Of a stretch of 64,000 nucleotides of DNA, positions 18,536 through 27,534 are shown piece by piece; position 1 is the stretch's first letter; each line of letters starts with the position of its first letter. Position numbers and translations under genes: made by a program. Origin of the DNA: Desulforhabdus amnigena (GTDB lineage Bacteria; Desulfobacterota; Syntrophobacteria; Syntrophobacterales; Syntrophobacteraceae); assembly GCF_027925305.1 (NCBI RefSeq), contig NZ_BSDR01000001.1, positions 2,569,001-2,633,000 on the forward strand, in the 5' to 3' direction. Under the pieces are notes generated by a model that was not told the origin of the DNA, made no database searches, and saw only the letters and a program-made list of their open reading frames with translations.

Positions 18536-19106
18536 GCTGACACCTCCTCAAAAAATATTGGAACACTTTTATATAGTTGACAGCAAGAGATCGTGTCAAG
18601 GCCTTTTTATAGATAACTCAGCAATTCTCATTTTGAAAAGTGAACACCCCCCATGCCCCCTTAAATGGGGGTTTTTAGGATAAAGTCCCTTTGAAGGGGG
18701 ATCGAGGGGGATGTTGGAAGTGACAGCACCATGAGGACCATCCAAAATGAGAATTGCTAATAGATAATTACTCACCAGAAGGGTATGAACGCAGAGGATA
18801 AAGTGTTTTCGTTCATAATCCGATACCTCACCATGAACGGAAAACCAGTAACGAACCCGTGATCTCGGACGACCGGTCGCCCTGAGGTATCGAAGGGCGA
18901 AATCAAACTTACAAAAGGTTCTGAGGGAAGTTCAGAAAAATAGACGTTCTCCCGCTTTCTGCGACATGTGCGTAGTCTGCGGACATGCAAATGGTGATGA
19001 ACAGCTACGAAGTTGACAGTCTGAGAGAAAAACAGTAGTTTCAGCACTGCAAAGAGTGAAAATGTTTTTTCATCGGTCTGCTTTTTCCATCAAAAACAGG
19101 TGAATC
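18536..19106. other. Intergenic region upstream of YggT, with an R2 repeat
   Basis: This gap separates the minus-strand ribosomal block from the plus-strand YggT block and must hold divergent promoters. The 18620-18758 part is an R2 repeat. The 18780-19050 part resembles non-coding repeat debris found in many proteobacterial genomes (CGCCCTGAGGTATCGAAGGG-like sequence). A 91-codon minus-strand frame there has no start signal and is not accepted as a gene. Confidence 0.55.
18620..18758. repeat. Repeat R2, copy 1
   Basis: The element has terminal inverted repeats: AGCAATTCTCATTTTG at the left (18620-18635) and CAAAATGAGAATTGCT at the right (18743-18758). The inside carries GGATAAAGTC and facing C-rich and G-rich arms. 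The copy at 47214-47357 shares ends and inner blocks. The flanks ATAGATAACTC (left) and ATAGATAATTACTC (right) are similar and may be an imperfect target duplication. Confidence 0.8.
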
Positions 19107-19409
19107 ATGTTCATAATAAGCAATCTCTTCACTGCCCTGGCCACAATTCTCCATATAGTTCTCAATGCCTACATGTGGCTCATCATTGCGCGGGCTGTTC
19201 TCTCCTGGGTCAACCCGGACCCGTACAACCCCATTGTCCGATTTCTCTACAGCGTGACGGAACCCCTTCTTTTAACTATTCGGCGCCGCATACCGATAAG
19301 CTTCGGGGGGATCGATTTTTCACCCATGATCGTGATTCTGGCGATCATCTTTCTGGACAGTTTTTTGGTGAGGACTCTGGCGCAGTTGGCTGTGATGATG
19401 GGCGGTTAG
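19107..19409 (+). CDS. YggT family membrane protein
   Basis: The 100-residue protein has two hydrophobic blocks (about 5-35 and 70-95) joined by the conserved loop NPDPYNPIVRFLYSVTEPLL, then IRRRIP, the YggT signature. YggT/YlmG proteins are linked to osmotic shock, nucleoid or division functions, but the molecular role is open. It precedes DivIVA by 20 bp, a classical pairing also seen next to division genes in Gram-positive bacteria. Confidence 0.92.
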   Translation: MFIISNLFTALATILHIVLNAYMWLIIARAVLSWVNPDPYNPIVRFLYSVTEPLLLTIRRRIPISFGGIDFSPMIVILAIIFLDSFLVRTLAQLAVMMGG

Positions 19410-19429
19410 TTCGGAGGAATTAACGGGTT

Positions 19430-19924
19430 ATGGGATGGAATGCGGTCGAAATACAGCATCGGCGTTTTCGCATGCGCTGGATGGGCCTGGATCCACACGA
19501 AGTCGAGATGTTCGCTCAGCAGATGGCGGAAGAATTACAGATCCAAAAAAGAGATAACGCCTCTTTGCGAAAAGATCTTCAGGAGCGCGAAGAGGAACTC
19601 AAGGAATACAAGCAACGTGAAAAGACCATCCGCAACGTCTTGATGAGCGTTCACAAAAGCGCCGAACAAATCAAGGAAAATGCAGAGAAAGAAGCCAAAC
19701 TGATTGTGGCCCAGGCGGAACTCAATGCGGAAAATATCCTGCGCGGAGCCAATCAGCGTTTGACTCAACTTCATGAAGAGATCGGCGAGCTGAAACGGCA
19801 CAGGCTTCAGCTGGAGAGCAAACTGCGTTCTGTCCTGGAATCCTATCAGCAACTGCTCGATCTGGAAAAAGAAGATGCGAAAGAGGATGAACAGCCTGCC
19901 AAGGTTACATTGTTGAGCCGCTGA
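19430..19924 (+). CDS. DivIVA domain protein
   Basis: DivIVA proteins recognise curved membranes and recruit division or polarity factors. The N-terminus (AVEIQHRRFRMRWMGLDPHEVEMF) matches the membrane-binding DivIVA lipid-binding domain. Residues about 30-145 form a long coiled coil rich in Glu, Lys and Gln (KEYKQREKTIRNVLMSVHKSAE). The tail is acidic. Start ATG 19430 keeps the complete conserved N-terminus; GGAGG lies 12 bases upstream. Operon with YggT; in Gram-negative bacteria the specific role is unknown. Confidence 0.9.
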   Translation: MGWNAVEIQHRRFRMRWMGLDPHEVEMFAQQMAEELQIQKRDNASLRKDLQEREEELKEYKQREKTIRNVLMSVHKSAEQIKENAEKEAKLIVAQAELNAENILRGANQRLTQLHEEIGELKRHRLQLESKLRSVLESYQQLLDLEKEDAKEDEQPAKVTLLSR

Positions 19925-20029
19925 AACCGGCATTGACTCTTTTCAAATAAATTGTCATTCCGGGAGGCACCCTAGCACGATGAAAAGCCCCCGGAAGTTT
20001 GTTTTCCAGGTAATATATGGGGAAAAAAG

Positions 20030-20203
20030 ATGGCTATCAGTAAAGAATTATTGGATATTTTAGCATGTCCCAAATGCAAGGGAACCATCATTCTCAACGA
20101 GACGCAAGATGGTCTGATCTGCAACAATTGCAAACTCATCTACGAAATCCGGGATGGTATCCCCATCATGCTGATTGATGAGGCCAAGCCCTTACAAGAG
20201 TAA
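20030..20203 (+). CDS. Trm112 family zinc-ribbon protein
   Basis: This 57-residue protein begins MAISKELLDILACPKCKGTI and contains CPKC (13-16) and CNNC (31-34), a four-cysteine zinc ribbon. The C-terminal LIYEIRDGIPIMLIDEA completes the Trm112/UPF0434 (YcaR) signature. In eukaryotes Trm112 activates methyltransferases; the bacterial role is unclear. ATG 20030 follows GGGGAAAAAA. The next gene, the heptose kinase, begins 11 bp after its stop, so the two share an operon. In E. coli the ycaR homologue also lies in a lipid A/KDO locus. Confidence 0.9.
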   Translation: MAISKELLDILACPKCKGTIILNETQDGLICNNCKLIYEIRDGIPIMLIDEAKPLQE

Positions 20204-20214
20204 GGCCCTCTTCC

Positions 20215-21231
20215 ATGCACAACCATTTTCATCTCTCGCGGGAACAGAAGCGACATCTCCTGGAAGCCATAGAACGATTTCCTCACCGCCGCATTCTGGT
20301 AGTCGGCGACCTTATGCTGGACCTCTTCATTTGGGGGGAGGTACGCCGCATTTCCCCCGAAGCTCCTGTGCCGGTAGTGGAAGTGTGTGAAGAAAGCCGG
20401 CTTCTGGGAGGCACAGCGAATGTGGTGCACAATGTCGCCTCTTTGGGAGGACAAGTGCTCGTAACGGGAATCATCGGAGACGACGGGCCGGGGGAGGAAC
20501 TGATGCAGCTTTTGCGGAGTATCCATGTCCCCACCGAGGGCCTCGTCGTCGAAACGGGCAGACCGACTACCATAAAGACACGGATTATTGCTCAGAATCA
20601 GCAAGTGGTCCGTTTCGACCGTGAATGCCGGATCCCGCTGCGGAGAGAGTCCGTCGGAGACATTCTTTCTCACATTGCAGGCAACCTGGAAAATATTGAC
20701 GGTATCATCGTTTCGGACTATGCCAAAGGTGTGGTGACCCCGGAATTCATGGACGCCTTGAGATCTCTTACCGCCACATGCCGCTTCCCCGTGATTGTCG
20801 ATCCCAAAGTGCAGCATACTGAGCTCTACCGGCATTTCACCATGATCACCCCCAACCATCACGAAGCCTCCAGAATGAGCGGTATTGAAATACGCGATGA
20901 AAAATCACTGGTTGAGGCGGGAAGAATCCTGTTGAAGCGCCTTCAATGCAAAACGGTTCTCATCACACGGGGGAAGGAAGGCATGAGCCTTTTTCATCAA
21001 GATGGGGAGGTATTTCACATCCCCACGGTGGCGAGACGCGTTTTTGACGTGACGGGTGCGGGCGATACGGTCATTGCAACTCTGGCTCTTGGTATCGTCG
21101 CGGGTTTGTCCATGGTGGAAGCGGCTCTTCTGGCCAATCTCGCCGCAGGAATCGTGGTCGGTGAGGTGGGAACCACCGCCGTCGCAGCGTCCCAACTTTT
21201 CCAAACGGTCGAGAAGGCTCAGAGCGAATAG
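20215..21231 (+). CDS. hldA: D-glycero-beta-D-manno-heptose-7-phosphate kinase
   Basis: The kinase makes heptose 1,7-bisphosphate for the ADP-heptose branch of LPS inner core synthesis. The 338-residue PfkB-family protein shows VVGDLMLDLFIWGEVRRISPEAP near the N-terminus, LLGGTANVVHNVASLGG, VDPK and the catalytic anion hole VTGAGDT, all HldE kinase-domain traits. The C-terminal nucleotidyltransferase domain of E. coli HldE is absent, so this is the monofunctional (RfaE1) form and a separate adenylyltransferase must exist. It indicates a Gram-negative cell with heptose LPS. Confidence 0.93.
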   Translation: MHNHFHLSREQKRHLLEAIERFPHRRILVVGDLMLDLFIWGEVRRISPEAPVPVVEVCEESRLLGGTANVVHNVASLGGQVLVTGIIGDDGPGEELMQLLRSIHVPTEGLVVETGRPTTIKTRIIAQNQQVVRFDRECRIPLRRESVGDILSHIAGNLENIDGIIVSDYAKGVVTPEFMDALRSLTATCRFPVIVDPKVQHTELYRHFTMITPNHHEASRMSGIEIRDEKSLVEAGRILLKRLQCKTVLITRGKEGMSLFHQDGEVFHIPTVARRVFDVTGAGDTVIATLALGIVAGLSMVEAALLANLAAGIVVGEVGTTAVAASQLFQTVEKAQSE

Positions 21232-21235
21232 GGAT

Positions 21236-21365
21236 GAGTCGCTCTTGAAATCCCCATTCACCACGGAGACACAGAGATTACGGAGGAATCCCATAAGAAT
21301 TCCAAAATCTTCTCCGTGCCCTCCGTGTCTCCGTGGTGAATAACGGGATGTTAAAATCCGCCAGC
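21236..21365 (+). repeat. Repeat R3, copy 1
   Basis: Begins GAGTCGCTCTTGAAATCCCC, with a large palindrome CACCACGGAGACACAGAG ... CTCCGTGTCTCCGTGGTG, and ends near CGGGATGTTAAAATCCGCCA. Other copies are at 34229-34360 (inverted) and 50829-50960. It lies directly behind the hldA stop, where its hairpin could also stop transcription. Confidence 0.85.
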
Positions 21366-21526
21366 TCCAATAAAAGCGCTCTCATGGCTCATGAAAGAGG
21401 GCCTTCGTCTGAGGAACAAAAGCGTGATGGGGAAATCGCAGGTTCTGCAGTTTGCGGTATCGATGCCTGCTTTGCACGAAATGGAGATGTGGATGGCGAC
21501 CTGTTCAGCTCTATTGCGAGATAATC

Positions 21527-22090
21527 ATGAGTGAACCCAGAAAGCCCTCACCTGCCAAGCTCATGATGGGGATCCTTTTTCGCGATTTCGACCTGCAGCG
21601 ACGTGTGCTGAAGCGTCTGTGCGAAGAGTTCGGCCCCATGGATTTCTTGACGGAACCTGAGCCCTTTTCCTACACACATTACTATGACCGGGAAATGGGA
21701 GCCGGGATTTATCGCCAGACGGTGAGCTTCCTGCAATTGGCGCCGCTGGAAAGCCTTCCGGACATCAAGTTTTTCACCAATGCGCTGGAAAAGGAAAATT
21801 CTCTCGATGGCAGACGGCAGATCAATCTGGATCCTGGGTTGCTCAGTGAGGAAAGGCTGATCCTTGCCACGGGGAAAAACTACACGCACCGCATTCATTT
21901 GAGAGACGGGATTTATGCCGATTTGACTCTTATCTATCAGGGTGGGGCTTATCAGAGCCTGCCTTGGACGTACCCCGACTACCAGAATCCGGAATTGCGC
22001 CATTTCCTCGGCATCTTGAGAATGAAGCTTGCCTTTCAACGAAATGGGCGATTGCCTCGAAAGTACATAACAAAAGGAGAAAACCCTTGA
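21527..22090 (+). CDS. DUF4416 family protein
   Basis: The 187-residue protein matches the DUF4416 family, which is common in Deltaproteobacteria and related phyla and has no known function. Recognisable segments are PAKLMMGILFRDFDLQRRVL, then PFSYTHYYDREMGAGIYRQT, then NLDPGLLSEERLILATGKNY and the C-terminal TYPDYQNPELRHFLGILR. Cytoplasmic by appearance. ATG 21527 is used because family sequence begins there. The stop overlaps the TTG start of yicC, so translation is probably coupled. Confidence 0.85.
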   Translation: MSEPRKPSPAKLMMGILFRDFDLQRRVLKRLCEEFGPMDFLTEPEPFSYTHYYDREMGAGIYRQTVSFLQLAPLESLPDIKFFTNALEKENSLDGRRQINLDPGLLSEERLILATGKNYTHRIHLRDGIYADLTLIYQGGAYQSLPWTYPDYQNPELRHFLGILRMKLAFQRNGRLPRKYITKGENP

Positions 22091-22968
22091 TTTGCAGTAT
22101 GACCGCTTTTGGACGGACCCAAAAGGAAGAATCCGGTTACTCCGTTACAGTTGAAATTCGGAGCCTGAACGGCCGTTATCTGGATATCGTTTTGCGCCTG
22201 CCCAAAAACTATCTGGAGTTTGAAGAGCCTCTGCGCAAGCAGATCGCCCAAGTTGCGCGGCGCGGCCGGGTTGAAGTGTTCGTGCAAATCGAAACCACAC
22301 AGATTGAACAAAAAGCACCCCGCCTGCATATCCCACTGGCCCGCTACTATTGGGCACAACTTCAGGAACTGCATCGGGAACTTCCCGGAATCGATCCTCC
22401 CAAAATGGAACATCTTCTCAGGATCCCCCACATTTTCGAATCCCACAAGGAAGAAGGGGATAGAGACGTTCTTCAAAAGATCCTCATGAACGCCGTTGCA
22501 GAAACCCTCGAACAAGTCCGTCAGATGCGATGCCGTGAGGGCGAAGCGCTTTTGCAGGACTGCCTCAACCGCCTGTCGACACTGCGCCGGGAATTGGCGG
22601 TGATCGACAGCAGGAAGGATCTGATCCTGGAGGAATATCAGCAGAGGCTGAGGGACAGGATTCAAGAACTTCTGGGCGATATCCAGGTGGATGAAAACCG
22701 CATTTTGCAGGAAGCGGCCTGTTCTGCAGAGCGCTCGGACATCAATGAGGAGATTGTCCGATTGAACAGTCATTTCGACCAACTGGAGACGCTCCTGACC
22801 ACATCCAGGGAGGCGGATGGAAGAAAACTCGACTTTCTTACCCAGGAACTGCACCGTGAAGTCAACACGATCGGCTGCAAAACAGGTGACCTGGAGGCCC
22901 TTCAGGCGGTTGTGCGCATGAAGAGCGAAATCGGCAAATTGAAAGAGCAGGTCCAAAATGTGGAATAA
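22087..22968 (+). CDS. yicC: YicC family endoribonuclease
   Basis: The 293-residue protein starts (TTG)ICSMTAFGR, matching the conserved MIRSMTGFG of YicC, and ends with LDFLTQELHREVNTIGCK and SEIGKLKEQVQNVE, the family C-terminus. YicC-like proteins are reported as endoribonucleases acting on small RNAs. TTG 22087 is preferred over ATG 22099 because AGGAG stands eight bases upstream and the homologous start lies there. TTG overlaps the DUF4416 stop as TTGA. It is followed by remA and gmk, a conserved order. Confidence 0.92.
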   Translation: MICSMTAFGRTQKEESGYSVTVEIRSLNGRYLDIVLRLPKNYLEFEEPLRKQIAQVARRGRVEVFVQIETTQIEQKAPRLHIPLARYYWAQLQELHRELPGIDPPKMEHLLRIPHIFESHKEEGDRDVLQKILMNAVAETLEQVRQMRCREGEALLQDCLNRLSTLRRELAVIDSRKDLILEEYQQRLRDRIQELLGDIQVDENRILQEAACSAERSDINEEIVRLNSHFDQLETLLTTSREADGRKLDFLTQELHREVNTIGCKTGDLEALQAVVRMKSEIGKLKEQVQNVE

Positions 22969-23077
22969 ACAATGCGTTCAGGCCCACTCCGTCGGGCGAA
23001 AAACAGACGCCGGGATAAAACGTTTCGTTCACCTGCGAAATATGATGGCTTGAGACCCATGCCAAAGTGAGGTTCTT

Positions 23078-23362
23078 ATGGAAGTCAAATTGTTGAATAT
23101 CGGTTTTGGGAATACCGTGCTCGCCAATCGAGTCGTTGCCATTGTCTCTCCTGCATCCGCTCCCATGAAGCGTCTCAAAGAGGATGCCAAGCTGGCCAAC
23201 AAGCTTGTAGACGCCACCATGGGCCGTCGCACACGGTCCATCATCATCACCGACAGCGATCATGTCATTCTCTCGGGCGTACAGGCCGAAACCATCGCTC
23301 AAAGGCTGTTGACCGACAACAACCCCAAGGATGTCAACCTTCTCAAGGCGGAAAAAGAATAG
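23078..23362 (+). CDS. remA: RemA-like DUF370 protein
   Basis: The 94-residue protein matches the RemA/DUF370 family: [20 protein letters not shown], then [12 protein letters not shown], then [20 protein letters not shown]. In Bacillus subtilis RemA is a DNA-binding activator of matrix genes. In Gram-negative bacteria the role is not established; the yicC-remA-gmk neighbourhood is what is conserved. It is four bases from the chosen gmk start, so the two are translated from the same message. Confidence 0.92.
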   Translation: MEVKLLNIGFGNTVLANRVVAIVSPASAPMKRLKEDAKLANKLVDATMGRRTRSIIITDSDHVILSGVQAETIAQRLLTDNNPKDVNLLKAEKE

Positions 23363-23366
23363 AATC

Positions 23367-23996
23367 ATGCTTCCACAGGATCAGAGAGGTCAGCTTTTTG
23401 TCATTTCAGCCCCTTCGGGCGTAGGCAAAACCACCATCATCCGGACCATCCTTGCGCAATGGCCAAGCCTGCGTTTTTCCGTTTCTTGCACGACCCGTTC
23501 CCCTCGCGCTGGGGAAACTCCGGGCAAGGACTACCACTTTCTGAGCCATGAAGAATTTGAAAGGGGCATCCAGTCGGGCCGGTTTCTTGAATGGGCCCAG
23601 GTACACGGCCAATACTACGGAACGGACGGTGAACAGATCGAAGAGTGGCTGATCGACGGCGAAGATGTGCTTCTGGATATTGATGTTCAGGGAGCCCGCC
23701 AGGTGCGTTGTGCCCATCCAGGCGTACAGAGCATTTTCATCCTTCCACCTTCCATGAAGGCCCTGGAAGAAAGGCTTCGAGGCCGTAACACCGAATCCCC
23801 TGAACAACTGGCCGCACGATTGACCGCCGCCCGGAAGGAAATCCAAGAAGCTCACTGGTATGATTACATTGTCGTAAACGATATTCTCGAAGACGCCATC
23901 GCCGACCTGCAGGCCATCTTGCGTTCCTGCCGCTGCAAGAGAATGTTTCAACTGGAAAAAGTAAGAACCTTCCTGATTCCCCAAACGCCTTTCTAA
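23367..23996 (+). CDS. gmk: Guanylate kinase
   Basis: Gmk phosphorylates GMP to GDP. The 209-residue protein has the P-loop SAPSGVGKTTI, the GMP-binding segment SCTTRSPRAGETPGKDYHFL, the lid region, and DIDVQGARQV, all diagnostic of guanylate kinase. ATG 23367 is chosen since it gives the usual length; an in-frame upstream start would overlap remA by 32 bases. No strong ribosome-binding site is visible, so coupling to remA is likely. In this gene neighbourhood an omega subunit (rpoZ) gene often follows, but none is present here. Confidence 0.95.
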   Translation: MLPQDQRGQLFVISAPSGVGKTTIIRTILAQWPSLRFSVSCTTRSPRAGETPGKDYHFLSHEEFERGIQSGRFLEWAQVHGQYYGTDGEQIEEWLIDGEDVLLDIDVQGARQVRCAHPGVQSIFILPPSMKALEERLRGRNTESPEQLAARLTAARKEIQEAHWYDYIVVNDILEDAIADLQAILRSCRCKRMFQLEKVRTFLIPQTPF

Positions 23997-24100
23997 TTTC
24001 CGTCCGGCAAATGGATTCCCTCTTCGGGAGGGCAATGGAGATTTCAACTTCCATCTGACAGATTCTTGTAATCATTTTTTCACACTACGGAATTTTTACC

Positions 24101-24913
24101 ATGCAGGGACAACGCAAAGAAAGACACACCGAAACAGCCTCGAGACGGCATTCGGGGAAAGGGCCTCAACACCCGCCCCAGGATTTATGGATATCGGGGA
24201 TAAATCCGGTTCGAGAAGCACTCCGGGCGGATCGCATGGTGATCCGGGAGATGATTCTTGCCAGAACGGACCAGAGAGTTCAGGAGCTCATGGATTGGGC
24301 AAAGCAAAAGGGTATTGCCTTGCGGCATGAAACCCGGGAATTTCTGTCAACGCAGGTGGGGCACGATCATCATCAGGGAGTAGCTCTGCGCGCGAACGAA
24401 TACCCTTACGCTTCATTGGAATCCATCCTGGAAGGGGCTGCAGGCGAGCGTGAACCGGTCATTATTCTGGACTGCATTCAGGATCCTCAAAACTTCGGGG
24501 CATTGCTGCGGAGCGCTTGTTTCCTCGGAGCGAAGGCGGTCGTTATTCCCTCGGACCGATCGGCCAGGGTCACCGCCGCAGTCATCAAGGTGGCTGCAGG
24601 CGCGACCTCCTATATCCCCATCGTGCAAGCGACCAACCTGACGCGTGTTCTGGAAACCCTGAAAGAATCGGGACTCTGGATCGTGGGCCTGGATGTAGCG
24701 GGAAACCAATCCCTCTACGAAGCGGACCTCTCACTCCCTCTGGGTCTGGTGGTGGGAAACGAACAGAAGGGGCTGCGCCCCCTGGTGCGCAAACATTGTG
24801 ACTTCCTGGTGCAAATTCCGGTTCTCGGCCCCATTCAATCCCTCAATGCCGCAGCCGCCGGCGCCATCGCTCTGGCGGAGGTGCAACGCCAACGGCTCAC
24901 AAAGCGAAAGTAG
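24101..24913 (+). CDS. rlmB: TrmH-family 23S rRNA 2'-O-ribose methyltransferase, RlmB type
   Basis: RlmB methylates a guanosine ribose (G2251 in E. coli) in the 23S P-loop. The 270-residue protein has a basic N-terminus, a substrate-binding domain (INPVREALRADRMVIREMIL, KGIALRHETREFLS), and the SPOUT trefoil-knot catalytic domain. Motifs are ILDCIQDPQNFGALLRSA (motif 1), VVGNEQKGLRPLV (motif 2) and IPVLGPIQSLNAAAAGAIAL (motif 3). It converges with yggS, 77 bp away. Exact modification site is inferred from family only. Confidence 0.9.
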   Translation: MQGQRKERHTETASRRHSGKGPQHPPQDLWISGINPVREALRADRMVIREMILARTDQRVQELMDWAKQKGIALRHETREFLSTQVGHDHHQGVALRANEYPYASLESILEGAAGEREPVIILDCIQDPQNFGALLRSACFLGAKAVVIPSDRSARVTAAVIKVAAGATSYIPIVQATNLTRVLETLKESGLWIVGLDVAGNQSLYEADLSLPLGLVVGNEQKGLRPLVRKHCDFLVQIPVLGPIQSLNAAAAGAIALAEVQRQRLTKRK

Positions 24914-24990
24914 GCGGTCCTCACCCCGTCCATCTTTCCCTCAATCCGGAGAGAAGCATCCTTGTTCCAAAGCCCGGCACGGAAACCGGA

Positions 24991-25686
24991 TCAAGTAGAC
25001 CGCGAACCAAAAAGCGCCGTACCGATACGAACCAGAGTGGACCCCTCTTCGATGGCGACCTCGAAATCATTGCTCATCCCCATGGAAAGCTCCGTCAATT
25101 CTTCAGGCCGTGAGGCGGCCTCACGGAGTTGCTCCAGGAGTTGCCGAAGCATGCGCAGGTAGGGCCGCACTGCGTTGGGATCGTCAAAGTAGGGAGGCAG
25201 AGTCATGAGTCCCCGAACAATCAGGCCGTCATATTGGGAAACAGCCCGGAAAAGATCCGGAAGCCCCCCGGGTGAAACACCGCTTTTGCTCTCTTCTTCC
25301 CCCACGTTCACCTGCAGCAAAACGGACAGGCGCTTTCCCCGCTTCTGGACTTGCCGGTTCAGTTCGCGGGCCAGGCTTTCCCGGTCTACCGTCTCCACCC
25401 AGTCAAAGCATTCCGCAGCCACTGCGGCCTTGTTGGACTGCAAGTGTCCGATAAAATGCCAGGAAACCTTCATATCCGACAGAAGTTCGATTTTTTTTCG
25501 GGCCTCCTGGATGTAGTTTTCCCCGAGAATCGTTATTCCTGCCAGTACGCCCTCCCGAATGCGTTCCACGGGAACGGTCTTGGTCACTCCCACAAGCCGC
25601 ACATCCGAGGGATTACGCCCACACCGCAGACAGGCTTCTTCGATTCTTTTTCGAACGACGCTCAGATTTTCAGCAATAGCGGTCAT
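24991..25686 (-). CDS. PLP homeostasis protein, YggS/PROSC family
   Basis: The 231-residue protein binds pyridoxal 5'-phosphate and keeps cellular B6 pools balanced; it has no known enzymatic activity. Diagnostic sequence is RLVGVTKTVPVERIREGVLA with the PLP lysine, GENYIQEARKKIEL, WHFIGHLQSNK, VNVGEEESKSGV and the C-terminal LSMGMSNDFEVAIEEGSTLVRIG. Length normal. It starts 18 bp after the Maf stop in a tatD-maf-yggS operon. Confidence 0.95.
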   Translation of the reverse strand: MTAIAENLSVVRKRIEEACLRCGRNPSDVRLVGVTKTVPVERIREGVLAGITILGENYIQEARKKIELLSDMKVSWHFIGHLQSNKAAVAAECFDWVETVDRESLARELNRQVQKRGKRLSVLLQVNVGEEESKSGVSPGGLPDLFRAVSQYDGLIVRGLMTLPPYFDDPNAVRPYLRMLRQLLEQLREAASRPEELTELSMGMSNDFEVAIEEGSTLVRIGTALFGSRST

Positions 25687-25704
25687 GGTTATTCCATCCT
25701 TGTG

Positions 25705-26334
25705 TCATTTCACCACTGCAGGGGCTATGACCCGGTGTTGCATCAGATATTCCAGGGTTTCACATAATGGGAGCCCCACCACATTGGTGTAGGAACCCTG
25801 GATGGAATGCACCAAAAATGCGCCCCTCCCCTGGATGCCGTAGGCTCCAGCCTTGTCCATGGGCTCTCCCGTATCGACGTAGGCGCTTATTTCGGCGGCG
25901 CTCAATTCCTTGAAATGGACAAACGTCCGCACGGAACGAACGTAGACAATCTGCCGGTAAGAATGCAGGAGGCATACCCCGCTGATCACCTCGTGGGTCC
26001 TATTGGAAAGCCGTCTGAGCATGGAGACCGCTTCAGCGGCATCCCGGGGTTTGCCAAAAAGCACGCCTTCGAGCACCACGATGGTATCTGCGGCCAAAAT
26101 CCAGCGATCCGGGTACATCTTCGAAACCACGCGAGCCTTTTCTTCCGCCCACCGCACCACAAGTGTTTCAGGCGCTTCACCTTCTCCTCCCGCCTCTTCG
26201 GTTCCACTGGGAACAACCTCAAAACTAAGCCCCATGGAACCGAGCAATTCCCTTCGCCGCGGAGAAGACGAAGCCAGCACCAATGGTTCAAGGTTACGAA
26301 ATATGGCTTTTTCCCTTGAGGATAGGGTCGTCAT
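25705..26334 (-). CDS. maf: Maf-like nucleotide pyrophosphatase
   Basis: Maf proteins hydrolyse non-canonical or canonical nucleoside triphosphates (dTTP, UTP and modified forms). The 209-residue protein shows LVLASSSPRRRELLGSMGL, the conserved WILAADTIVVLEG with the metal-binding Asp, FGKPRD, THEVISGVCL and YVDTGEPMDKAGAYGIQG. The last motif fits the dTTP/UTP-specific (YhdE-like) group. The start overlaps the tatD stop as ATGA, implying coupling. Confidence 0.92.
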   Translation of the reverse strand: MTTLSSREKAIFRNLEPLVLASSSPRRRELLGSMGLSFEVVPSGTEEAGGEGEAPETLVVRWAEEKARVVSKMYPDRWILAADTIVVLEGVLFGKPRDAAEAVSMLRRLSNRTHEVISGVCLLHSYRQIVYVRSVRTFVHFKELSAAEISAYVDTGEPMDKAGAYGIQGRGAFLVHSIQGSYTNVVGLPLCETLEYLMQHRVIAPAVVK

Positions 26335-27173
26335 TTTATCACAGCTCGCAAAACTTTAGACTGTTCTATTCCGAAAATTCTGTGGGCATTGCAGGTGGTC
26401 TGAAAAGCCACCTCGGCAAAGGAACACCGCCGCAAATCGGCCACCTTCTGTGCCGTATAAAAGACATATGAAGGTTCATTGGCCTTTCCACGGAAAGGCA
26501 CGGGCGTCAGATAAGGGGCATCGGTTTCCACCAGCAGGCGTTCCAGGGGAGCCCGGCGCACGACATCTTGAAGCGTTCCGGCCTTGGGAAAGGTGACGGT
26601 GCCCGGAACGGAGAGGTAAAAGCCCAGATCCAGGCAGCGCTTCGCTATGGGCCAATCTCCCGAAAAACAGTGGAGAACGACGCCCTTGAGAGAAGAGACG
26701 TACTCCGTGATGATCCCCATAAAATCGCCATAGGCTTCCCGGATATGAAAAACCACGGGGAGTTGCACTTCGCAGGCCACTTCCAGCTGCCGGTGCAGAC
26801 ATTCCTTTTGAAGTGCTCTGGGTTGGCGGTCCCGGTAGTAATCCAGCCCTATTTCTCCCACAGCCACCACACGATCCTGGCGCGCCAGATTCCGCAGACT
26901 GTCCAGGGAATCTTTATCCAGCACAAAAGCATCATGGGGATGAATCCCCACGGCGGCATAGAGTTGAGGATGACTCTGCGCCAGTTCCACCGCTTTGCGA
27001 CTGGTGGAAAGATCGATGCCTATGGTTACGATTTCCTCGACCCCCTTTTGAGCGGCACGATCAAGCACTGCATCGAGGTCGGTTGAAAATTCTGGAAAAT
27101 CCAGGTGTGCGTGAGTATCGATGAGTTTTTCCAATTTCGTATCTTCTTTCTGCATGTTCTTCAGAGAGGACAA
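26331..27173 (-). CDS. tatD: TatD family deoxyribonuclease/hydrolase
   Basis: TatD enzymes are metal-dependent nucleases linked to DNA repair or turnover. Motifs along the 280 residues are LIDTHAHLDFPEF (metal ligands), IGLDYYRD, VVFHIREAYGDF, VLHCFSGDW and LLVETDAPYLTPVPFRGK with the final Asp. The first codon is TTG (27173), close behind AAGGAAAG; the ATG six codons later (27155) is an alternative. It heads the tatD-maf-yggS operon and overlaps maf by four bases. Confidence 0.92.
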   Translation of the reverse strand: MSSLKNMQKEDTKLEKLIDTHAHLDFPEFSTDLDAVLDRAAQKGVEEIVTIGIDLSTSRKAVELAQSHPQLYAAVGIHPHDAFVLDKDSLDSLRNLARQDRVVAVGEIGLDYYRDRQPRALQKECLHRQLEVACEVQLPVVFHIREAYGDFMGIITEYVSSLKGVVLHCFSGDWPIAKRCLDLGFYLSVPGTVTFPKAGTLQDVVRRAPLERLLVETDAPYLTPVPFRGKANEPSYVFYTAQKVADLRRCSFAEVAFQTTCNAHRIFGIEQSKVLRAVIK

Positions 27174-27534
27174 CTTTCCTTAAAAAACGAGCCACTCCAA
27201 GCAACTACGGAATCCCGGCTCCATGCCTTCTGCCTTTTTGCCTTGCTCGCCCCCTATTCTCCATCTATAATGTCTCCCATTTCAACCAGTTTTCTGGTTG
27301 CGCACCACGCAGTTTAAAAACCGTGGTCCGCTCCATGGGTCTCCATCCAGGGAGCAACAGGATTGAATCGGGCAACAGCATTATAACGGACATTGGCCAT
27401 GGCTCATGTGCACAATGGCTTCTGCCGCCGTTGCCCCGATATTTTTTTCGACGCTGTTTTACGCAGTCAGCTACGCTTGAGCGATGTTTCAAATGCCAAT
27501 AACGATGACTCTCGACCCGACGGGACTATACGCA
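27174..27534. other. Gene-free gap between tatD and the SH3 protein
   Basis: About 360 bp between divergent genes. Both promoters must be here, but none was chosen with confidence. No repeat family found elsewhere in the window occurs here. A short inverted pair, CCAGTTTTCTGG (near 27285), is present. An in-frame extension of the SH3 gene back to 27484 is not favoured. Confidence 0.5.

Noticed and set aside
18772-19047. A 91-codon minus-strand frame upstream of YggT
   Set aside because: The DNA resembles dispersed non-coding repeat sequence, and there is no start signal.
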